Of a stretch of DNA of 64,000 nt, positions 58,312 to 64,000 are shown piece after piece. The stretch comes from Hyphomonadaceae bacterium BL14. Its GTDB lineage: Bacteria; Pseudomonadota; Alphaproteobacteria; Caulobacterales; Maricaulaceae. The stretch lies in NCBI GenBank assembly GCA_027627705.1, contig CP091242.1:1574081-1638080 (forward strand), in the 5' to 3' direction. The translations under genes were made by a program, and so were the position numbers. Position 1 is the stretch's first letter, and every line of letters begins with the position of its first letter. Under the pieces are notes generated by a model. It was not told where the DNA came from. It ran no database searches and worked only from the letters and a program-made list of their open reading frames with translations.

Positions 58312-59604
58312 TCAGGCGTGCTCCAGCGCCTGTTCGAGATCGGCGATCAGGTCTTCGGGATTCTCGATGCCCACCGAGATGCGCACAAGCCCGCCCGTGA
58401 AGCCCAGACGCTCGCGCAGGGATTCCTCAACGGCCGCATGGGTGGTGCTGCCGGGGTGACAGATCAGGGTCTCGGTGCCGCCGAGGCTGACCGCCAGCTT
58501 GAGCACCTGCAGCGCGTTGAGCATACGGAAGGCCGCAGCCTGCCCGCCCACAACGTCAAACGAGAAGGTGGAGCCGTGATGGCCGCCGCTCTGGCGCTCG
58601 TGAACCACCTGGTCGCGCGAGCCGGGCTCCAGGAAGCCGAGATAGCGCACCTTTTCCACTTTCGGGTGGGTTTTGAGATAGTTGGCCACGATCGCTGCGC
58701 CTTCAAACGCGGCTTTCATGCGCAGGGTCACCGTTTCCAGCGAGCGCGCCAGCATCCAGCACGTATTGGGATCAAGATTGGTGCCCATGCCTGAGCGCAG
58801 CTTGCGCACCGGGCGCATCAGGGCGTCTGAGCCCATGGCCGCGCCGCCAATGAGATCGGAATGGCCGCCAATATATTTGGTGAGCGAATACACAACGATG
58901 TCGGCACCATGGGCCAGCGGCGTCTGGCCGATGGGCCCCAGAATGGTATTGTCCACCACCACGGGCGGGCGATGGCCCTGACGCGCGCCGATCTCGTCCG
59001 CCAGGCGCTTCATCTGGGCCAGATCCACCACTTCATTGGTCGGATTGGTGGGGGTTTCGCAGAAGATCACGGCAATGCGGCCCAGCGCCATGGCGGCGTC
59101 AACGGCCTTGCTGATCTCCGCCTCGCTGGCACCCGCGAAGAAATCGGCACTCTTGATGCCATACTGGGGCAGGATGGCGCGGATCAGCGTTTCGGTCCCG
59201 CCATAGAGCGGGGTGGACTGGAGCACCACATCACCGGCATGGGCGTGGGCCATGATCACGGTGGAGATAGCGCCCATGCCCGATGAAAAGACCAGCGCTT
59301 CCTCGGCCCCGTCAAACAGGGTGAGCCGGTCTTCAAGCACTTCCATGTTCGGATTGTTGAAGCGCGAATACAACAGCCCTGCCTGGGCCGGATCGCCGGA
59401 CTGCGAACGCCCGCCCATGACGCGGAAAAAGGCCGCGCCCTCCTCCGCGGTGGCAAAGGCGAAGGTCGAGGTCTGGAAGATCGGCGGTTTGATCGAGCCT
59501 TCCGACAGCTTGGCGTCGAAGCCATAGCTCATCATCATGGTTTCGGGGCTCAGCGAGCGCGCGCCCAGCGCGCGCTTGCGGTAGGGCGTTTCAGGTTTGC
59601 TCAT
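58312..59604 (-). CDS. Cystathionine gamma-synthase family PLP enzyme
   Basis: 430 residues from ATG 59604; 12 upstream in-frame codons are not used. Fold type I PLP enzyme: YSRFNNPNMEVLEDRL, SSGMGAISTV, the cofactor-binding VVDNTILGPIG region, the Schiff-base lysine in VYSLTKYIGGHSDLIGG, and the C-terminal LGGTETLICHPGSTTHAA. The family includes cystathionine gamma-synthase, cystathionine gamma-lyase and methionine gamma-lyase; the exact activity cannot be told apart here. It lies 29 bases upstream of the M20 hydrolase on the same strand and may be transcribed with it. Confidence 0.9.
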   Translation of the reverse strand: MSKPETPYRKRALGARSLSPETMMMSYGFDAKLSEGSIKPPIFQTSTFAFATAEEGAAFFRVMGGRSQSGDPAQAGLLYSRFNNPNMEVLEDRLTLFDGAEEALVFSSGMGAISTVIMAHAHAGDVVLQSTPLYGGTETLIRAILPQYGIKSADFFAGASEAEISKAVDAAMALGRIAVIFCETPTNPTNEVVDLAQMKRLADEIGARQGHRPPVVVDNTILGPIGQTPLAHGADIVVYSLTKYIGGHSDLIGGAAMGSDALMRPVRKLRSGMGTNLDPNTCWMLARSLETVTLRMKAAFEGAAIVANYLKTHPKVEKVRYLGFLEPGSRDQVVHERQSGGHHGSTFSFDVVGGQAAAFRMLNALQVLKLAVSLGGTETLICHPGSTTHAAVEESLRERLGFTGGLVRISVGIENPEDLIADLEQALEHA

Positions 59605-59775
59605 AACGGGCTCCTGCCGGCGGCGCGCGAAGGCACCCAACGGCGACAGACGATTGGGATCGGATTACCGCACCTGTCTTGCGCCGCTGGCGCGTGCGGG
59701 TCAACCCGGCGCACCGGGGCCGCAGCCCCCTCAGCCCCACCCGGAAGGCCTATCGGAGCGGTCCTGAACGGCCTT

Positions 59776-59819
59776 TTTGCAAACGCAGAACGGCCCGCCG
59801 GATTGCTCCGGCGGGCCGT
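59776..59819 (-). terminator. Rho-independent terminator of the OmpA-like gene
   Basis: Perfect 12-bp stem ACGGCCCGCCGG/CCGGCGGGCCGT (59790-59801 and 59808-59819), 6-base loop, 26 bases after the stop on the minus strand, followed there by a moderately T-rich stretch (TCTGCGTTTGC). Confidence 0.8.
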
Positions 59820-59845
59820 CTGTTAAGAGACTGATTGGCCTGAAA

Positions 59846-60958
59846 TTAGTTCAGGTTGATCAGGACTTCCACGCGGCGGTTCAGCGGCTCGCGCACGCCA
59901 TCCGGGGTCGCAACGGCCGGGCGGGATTCGCCGTAGGCGTTGATCGACACCGCGCCGGCAGGCACGCCCAGGCGGACCAGCTCGTCACGTACCGCACGGG
60001 CGCGGCGCTCGGACAGACCCACGTTGTAGGCAGCCGAACCCGAACGGTCGGCGTGGCCATCGACGCGGACCGCTGCGACGCCGCAATTGCGGGCCGTGTT
60101 GATCGCGCTGTTGATGACGTTGCGCGACTGGTCGGTGACGTTGGAGCGATCCCACTCGAAGTACACCACAAACTCAGCGTCCTCGCACGACGGCGGGGGC
60201 GGCGGAGGCGGAGGCGGGGGCGGCGGGGGCGGCGGAGGCGGCGGGGGCGGCGGCGGGGGCGGCGGAGCCGGCGGAGCCGAGAACATGTACCGCAGGCCGA
60301 TCCAGGCCTCGTGGCCGCGCAGGCCTTCCACGTCGATCGACGCGTTCGGACCAAACGTGGTCTCGCCATGACCGAAATACCGGTACTCGGTATCCAGGGT
60401 CAGTTGCGGCGAGAGCGCCCAGCCCACGCCAGCGATCAGCTGGTAAGCCAGCGTGGCGTTCGACGAGCGCGACTGAATGAACCGCGGATCCGTGGCCAGC
60501 GAACCGACCGGACGCGTGCCGGTATTCCAGCCCGCGAGCGATGCGGTCACATCCGCATAGCCCAGACCGGCACCGACATACGGACGCCAGAAGGCCGAGC
60601 CCATGTCGAAGTCGTACAGCACGTTGAGCATGCCGGTCCAGGTCTGGAACTTGGCATGGCTGTCTTCGTGGTTACCGATCGAACCCAGGTTGTTGTAGCG
60701 ATGGGCGAGTTCGCCCTCGATACGCCAGCCCGAAGCCCACTGATAACCAACGGAGAGCTTTTCGCGCCAGTTGGACTCACCGCTGATGCGGCCGCCATTG
60801 GCTGCGTTCGGATTGCCGAGCGCGCCCGATACATCGGCATCGCCAGGCGCGCCGTAGCCAACGCCTGCGCCGAGATACCAGCCTTCGTCTGCGAGCGCCA
60901 TGGACGGCGCACCCAGCACAAGGCCCAGAGCCGCGGCGGTCATTAGGTGCTTTTTCAT
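59846..60958 (-). CDS. OmpA-family outer membrane protein with polyproline linker
   Basis: 370 residues: signal peptide ending at MALA, an eight-stranded barrel (about 24-220), a linker APPA followed by 25 consecutive prolines (60191-60265), and a C-terminal OmpA peptidoglycan-binding domain with FEWDRSNVTDQSRNVI, VDGHADRSGSAAYNVGLSERRARAV and GESRPAV...NRRVEVLINLN. It anchors the outer membrane to the wall. The proline run would need elongation factor P. A hairpin (ACGGGC-GGGAT-GCCCGT, 60970-60986) sits just upstream of its ribosome site. Confidence 0.94.
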   Translation of the reverse strand: MKKHLMTAAALGLVLGAPSMALADEGWYLGAGVGYGAPGDADVSGALGNPNAANGGRISGESNWREKLSVGYQWASGWRIEGELAHRYNNLGSIGNHEDSHAKFQTWTGMLNVLYDFDMGSAFWRPYVGAGLGYADVTASLAGWNTGTRPVGSLATDPRFIQSRSSNATLAYQLIAGVGWALSPQLTLDTEYRYFGHGETTFGPNASIDVEGLRGHEAWIGLRYMFSAPPAPPPPPPPPPPPPPPPPPPPPPPPPPSCEDAEFVVYFEWDRSNVTDQSRNVINSAINTARNCGVAAVRVDGHADRSGSAAYNVGLSERRARAVRDELVRLGVPAGAVSINAYGESRPAVATPDGVREPLNRRVEVLINLN

Positions 60959-60969
60959 TCCTACCCCCT

Positions 60970-60986
60970 ACGGGCGGGATGCCCGT
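60970..60986 (-). other. Leader hairpin before the OmpA-like gene
   Basis: Perfect 6-bp arms ACGGGC/GCCCGT with a 5-base loop, directly before the AGGGGG ribosome site. It could slow mRNA decay or affect initiation, as leader structures of other outer-membrane protein genes do. Confidence 0.35.
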
Positions 60987-61112
60987 CGTGTGAAAGATTT
61001 CAAGGGTGACGAAGGATACGGCAAAATGCCGGACGCCGTCACAAACCTCATTAAGTGTCTTACCTGCTATTTCGTTCACGCGCCACTGCGATCAGGCAAA
61101 AAACGATTGGAT

Positions 61113-62321
61113 TCAGCGCACAATACCGGCCTGCTGCAGCTCGGAACACGCGATTTGATTGATACCGAGGCGTTCTTGCAACACCTCGCGCGTATGCTCT
61201 CCCAGTCTGGGCGGGGCCGCGCGGTAGACCGGGGGCGTGCCGGACAGGCGCATGGGATTGGCCACCAGGGGCACCGCCCCGCATCCGGTCATGGGCAGGT
61301 TGAGTGCAAGCCCGCGCGCTTGAGCCTGAGGATGGGCGAAGACCTGGTCCACGTTTTGGATCGGCCCGCACGGCACGCCCGCGGCCGTCAGCGAGTCGGT
61401 CCAATGGGCGCTGGAGCGCGCACTCATGGCGACAATGATCTGTGCAATGAGGATTTCGCGGTGCTCCACGCGCGCCGCATTGGTCTGGAAGCGTGGGTCC
61501 TGCGCCCAGTCCGGGCACCCCAGCGCCCGGGCGAAGGCGGCGAACTGGCCGTCATTGCCTACCGCCACGGCGATCCGTCCGTCCAGCGTGGGAAAATCCT
61601 GATACGGGACGATATTGGGATGGGCGTTGCCGCCGCGTCCCGGCGCGCGGCCGGACACCAGATAGTTGGACGCCTGATTGGCGAGCATCGCCGCCTGCAC
61701 GTCGAACAGGGCCATGTCGATATTCTGGCCGCCCAGACCCTGATCGCGTGCGATCAACGCGGCCATCACGGCACCGGCGGCATAGACGCCGGTGAACAGA
61801 TCCACCGCAGGCACACCCACCTTCATGGGCTTGTCCTCGCCGGTGACCGACATCAGCCCGCCCATCGCCTGGATCAGAAAATCATAGCCAGGCTGGGCGC
61901 TTAACGGGCCGGTCTGGCCAAAGCCGGTGATCGAGCAATAGATGATGTCGCCGCGCAACGCCTTCACGCTGTCATAGTCGAGGCCGTATTTCCTCAGACC
62001 GCCCGTCTTGTAATTCTCGATTACCACATCGCTGTCCGCGGCCAGGTCACGCAAAATCTGGCGGCCCCTCTCCTCGCGCATGTTGACGGCGATGGAACGC
62101 TTGTTGCGGTTGGCGCACAGATAATAGGCCGCGTCGGCGCGCGAGCCGTCCTCATTCTTCAAAAAGGGCGGGCCCCAGCCCCGGGTATCGTCCCCGCCAT
62201 CAGGGTTTTCCACCTTGATCACGTCCGCGCCCAGATCAGCCAGGATCTGCGCGCACCACGGCCCCGCCAGCACCCGCGACAGGTCCAGCACCTTGATGTG
62301 AGACAACGCTCCGGGGCTCAT
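61113..62321 (-). CDS. CaiB/BaiF family CoA-transferase
   Basis: 402 residues. Typical class III CoA-transferase N terminus IKVLDLSRVLAGPWCAQILADLGADVIKVENPDGGDDTRGWGPPF, the catalytic aspartate in YDFLIQAMGGLMSVTG, and HPQAQARGL plus MRLSGTPP in the C-terminal part. These enzymes move CoA between carboxylic acids; the acid pair is unknown here. It stands alone between the OmpA-like gene and an ABC permease. A near-palindrome TTTGTTCGGACAAG lies 16-29 bases upstream of the start. Confidence 0.93.
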   Translation of the reverse strand: MSPGALSHIKVLDLSRVLAGPWCAQILADLGADVIKVENPDGGDDTRGWGPPFLKNEDGSRADAAYYLCANRNKRSIAVNMREERGRQILRDLAADSDVVIENYKTGGLRKYGLDYDSVKALRGDIIYCSITGFGQTGPLSAQPGYDFLIQAMGGLMSVTGEDKPMKVGVPAVDLFTGVYAAGAVMAALIARDQGLGGQNIDMALFDVQAAMLANQASNYLVSGRAPGRGGNAHPNIVPYQDFPTLDGRIAVAVGNDGQFAAFARALGCPDWAQDPRFQTNAARVEHREILIAQIIVAMSARSSAHWTDSLTAAGVPCGPIQNVDQVFAHPQAQARGLALNLPMTGCGAVPLVANPMRLSGTPPVYRAAPPRLGEHTREVLQERLGINQIACSELQQAGIVR

Positions 62322-62336
62322 GGCGGCCAGGCTCCG

Positions 62337-62350
62337 TTTGTTCGGACAAG
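62337..62350 (-). promoter_or_regulatory. TTGTYCGGACAA-type near-palindrome before the CoA-transferase gene
   Basis: Minus strand CTTGTCCGAACAAA, one mismatch from a perfect TTGTCCGGACAA palindrome. The same GTCCGRACAAAY core occurs before gltD (34772-34781) and at 20167-20178. Confidence 0.4.
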
Positions 62351-62393
62351 TCCCACTCGCCTAGCCCAGACGCCCGCGCCCACGCAAGGGCGC

Positions 62394-63617
62394 TCATCCG
62401 CGCAGCAGCGCCGCCGGGCTCATCCGCGCGATCATGACGGCGCCCATGACAAAGACCAGCAGGACCGGGGCGGTGAGGATCAGGGCCGCTGCGGCGATGG
62501 CGGCGGCCTCGGCCATGGGTCCTGCGCCGGCCAGGGCCCCGACCGAGCGCCAGGCCGGGCCGGATACGGCGCTGACACCCGCCGCCGCCGCCAGGCCCGC
62601 TGCGCCCGCAAGCAGAACCGGGAACAGCGCCTTCACCGCCAGACCGGCAGGCCGGGCGCCCAGCGCGAGGCGCACCGCCAGGGCCTGCCGCCGGGCGGCG
62701 AGGGTTTGCAGAGCCAGCGCAGCCGCCACCACCAGGAACACCGCCGCCAGCCCGCCCGCCGCCGCGGCCAGCAGGCCGGCCATGCGCCGCTCGCGCTCAT
62801 AGGCCCGCGCCCCGGTTTCGGCCAGCGTGCGCGGCGGGTCACGCACCGCCGGCCCGGCAAAGGCCATCGCCTCCTCCATCAGGGTGCGCGCCCGCTCCGG
62901 GCTGACGCCCTGGCGCATGCGCACGAGGGTGCGGCCTAGCGGCGCGCCCTGCCGGTTCTGGGTTGTGGGAAAAACAGAACCGGTCAGATGCACCTGGGGA
63001 TCGTCGCTCAACGATAATTTGGCGCGGCGCACCGGCGCCGTGACGGCCCGGATCAGGCAGGTTTGGCTATCGTCGCCCTGATAGAGATGCCGGCCGGGCA
63101 GTTCCGCGAGGGGGCCGTCATAGATACGGCGGGCAGAGGCGGCATCCACCACCGCCTGGCAATAATCGACCTGTCCGGGCTGCGGCCATTCGCCCGCCAG
63201 CAGCGGCGCAGCATGGAAGCGCGGCCATACATCGTCTCCGGTAAGGACGCTGAGCTGAACCAGATCCCGGTCGCCCAGCCTCATTGGCCAGTTCAGAGCG
63301 AACGTGTCGAAAAAGGACCAGTTGATGATGATCGCCTCCTCCACCTCGGGACGGTTCATCACATGGGCGCGCAGGCGGCGGGCGGCCTCCTCAGGCAAAA
63401 ACGGCGTGACCCAGACACGGTCATCATCCGGGCCCAGCCTGGAGCCGGCGCGCATTTCGCCAGCGAACAGCATGGCGGCGTAGGCGAGGCTCGCCGCCCC
63501 GCCCGCCAGAACAGCGAGGCCGGCTGCGAGCGTCAGGCTGGCGCGCAGGCTCTGGCCAGGTGGTGAGAAGGCGAGGCGCGCTGGCGGGGTGAGCCAGAGC
63601 GGTGTCAGGGCGGCCAT
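62394..63617 (-). CDS. ABC transporter permease, FtsX/MacB-like, probably N-terminally truncated
   Basis: 407 residues from ATG 63617. A first hydrophobic helix (LRASLTLAAGLAVLAGGAASLAYAAML), a periplasmic domain of about 220 residues and three C-terminal helices (GLLAAAAGGLAAVFLVVAAAL, LFPVLLAGAAGLAAA, AAAIAAAALILTAPVLLVFVM) with the AALLRG end. This fits one half of an FtsX/MacB-type permease as found in long export permeases. The open frame continues upstream only as antisense to an ABC ATPase fragment, so the real start is lost or is 63617. Substrate unknown. Confidence 0.7.
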   Translation of the reverse strand: MAALTPLWLTPPARLAFSPPGQSLRASLTLAAGLAVLAGGAASLAYAAMLFAGEMRAGSRLGPDDDRVWVTPFLPEEAARRLRAHVMNRPEVEEAIIINWSFFDTFALNWPMRLGDRDLVQLSVLTGDDVWPRFHAAPLLAGEWPQPGQVDYCQAVVDAASARRIYDGPLAELPGRHLYQGDDSQTCLIRAVTAPVRRAKLSLSDDPQVHLTGSVFPTTQNRQGAPLGRTLVRMRQGVSPERARTLMEEAMAFAGPAVRDPPRTLAETGARAYERERRMAGLLAAAAGGLAAVFLVVAAALALQTLAARRQALAVRLALGARPAGLAVKALFPVLLAGAAGLAAAAGVSAVSGPAWRSVGALAGAGPMAEAAAIAAAALILTAPVLLVFVMGAVMIARMSPAALLRG

Positions 63618-63620
63618 AAT

Positions 63621-63854
63621 CGCCGCCAGCAGCAGCGCGTCGCCTGCGCCCGCGCCATGGTGCGCGAGCCGGCCTTGCTCATCTGCGATGAACCGACAGG
63701 CAATCTGGACGGCGAGTCCGCCGCGCTGGTGCTTGAAGCGGTGGAAGCGATGCACGCGTCGGGAACGACCGTGCTTCTGGTCACCCACGATCCGTCCCTG
63801 GCCGCCCGGGCGCAGCGCATCGTGCGGCTCGACAGCGGCAGGATCGAACCGTAG
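63621..63854 (+). pseudogene. Remnant of an ABC transporter ATPase (C-terminal third only)
   Basis: The + strand frame ending at 63854 encodes QQQRVACARAMV, then the Walker B LLICDEPTGNLDGE and the H-loop LLVTHDPSLAARAQ, and ends in RLDSGRIEP. These are the last 75 or so residues of a MacB/LolD-type ATPase. The Walker A and the SGG of the signature are missing: before the QQQR the frame reads GGHNRR, where family members have LSGGE/Q. The missing part is replaced by sequence belonging to the opposite-strand permease, so the joint is near 63618-63621. Confidence 0.75.
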
Positions 63855-63879
63855 CGGTGAACGCGCTAGCCTTGCGGCC

Positions 63880-64000
63880 ATGACCTTCGGCCATGATTCG
63901 ATATCGCCGCCCGCCCCCGGGCACGCGGTGCCCCGCCCGGGTCTTGCCGAGGCGCGCGCGGCCATGCGCGAGGTGTTTGGCTTTCGCGATTTCCGGCCGG
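63880..64000 (+). CDS. recQ: ATP-dependent DNA helicase RecQ, N-terminal part
   Basis: Only 40 codons are in the window. After an N-terminal extension rich in Pro, the stretch AMREVFGFRDFRP matches the start of the RecQ helicase domain (family: L-x-x-x-FG-x-x-x-FRPGQ). RecQ unwinds DNA during recombination and fork repair. The rest of the gene is to the right of the window. Confidence 0.75.
   Translation, partial: MTFGHDSISPPAPGHAVPRPGLAEARAAMREVFGFRDFRP

Noticed and set aside
59605-59775. Possible SAM-responsive riboswitch before the cystathionine-gamma-synthase-family gene
   Set aside because: I looked for SAM-II, SAM-V and SAH element signatures and found no convincing match.
63618-63965. 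N-terminal extension of the ABC permease frame
   Set aside because: It is the antisense reading of the ABC ATPase fragment and of the recQ start, so it is not part of the permease.

Overview
The window is a dense, high-GC stretch of chromosome from a Gram-negative bacterium. Gene content points to an alphaproteobacterium of the Maricaulis/Oceanicaulis type (Hyphomonadaceae or Maricaulaceae). The clues are an N-acetylornithine-type carbamoyltransferase next to a fused acetylglutamate kinase/synthase of the kind known from Maricaulis maris, a DUF1489 protein, TTGACG-type promoter elements, an AAACCGGT-type intergenic repeat, and many lipoproteins and periplasmic enzymes. The genus is inferred from memory of families, not from a search. 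I saw no phage, insertion sequence, integrase, CRISPR array, rRNA or tRNA.

Layout. 1-6.2 kb: a partial ribosomal-protein glutamate ligase (RimK) fused to a retropepsin-like domain, then pirin, glutathionyl-hydroquinone reductase, a META lipoprotein, DUF1489, a periplasmic protein and a cupin/JmjC-like oxygenase. 6.2-10.7 kb: two exported S9 prolyl-oligopeptidase-family peptidases separated by a clear terminator. 10.8-17.8 kb: the pbpC/alpha-2-macroglobulin pair (cell-wall repair and protease trapping). 17.9-24.6 kb: a lycopene-cyclase-like flavoprotein, a ClpP-fold lipoprotein, an exported protein of unknown role, and a hydrolase/D-aminoacylase pair behind a direct repeat, then an SDR. 24.7-26.4 kb: a membrane protein with 11-residue FxxAxF repeats, less GC-rich than its surroundings. 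26.4-35.3 kb: purA, periplasmic msrA, gltB-gltD and marR, with two strong palindromes before gltD. 35.4-39 kb: a small lipoprotein, an ETF-beta-type lysine methyltransferase, and a zinc uptake operon (ZIP transporter, ZrgA, DUF3299) behind a Zur-like box. 39-42.2 kb: a light/redox group (renalase-like flavoprotein, DCC thiol protein, photolyase, DUF2256).

42.2-46.6 kb: a histone-deacetylase-family enzyme and argF'-NAGS/K-argC, arginine synthesis through acetylcitrulline. 46.7-53.2 kb: a TIGR01244 protein, SulP transporter, ClpB, a dienelactone hydrolase and a PagL-like lipid A deacylase. 53.2-58.3 kb: arginine breakdown by the succinyltransferase route (astA, astD, astB) with an M20 hydrolase where astE would be expected. 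58.3-64 kb: a cystathionine-gamma-synthase-family enzyme, an OmpA-type protein with 25 consecutive prolines, a CaiB-type CoA-transferase, an ABC permease facing the remnant of an ABC ATPase, and the start of recQ.

The points I find most worth checking are the writer/eraser-like RimB-RimK fusion, the TGTCCGRACAA motif before three unlinked genes, the twin palindromes before gltD, the M20 hydrolase in the ast cluster, and the head-on ABC gene fragments. I did not find one large multi-gene system that is clearly new.
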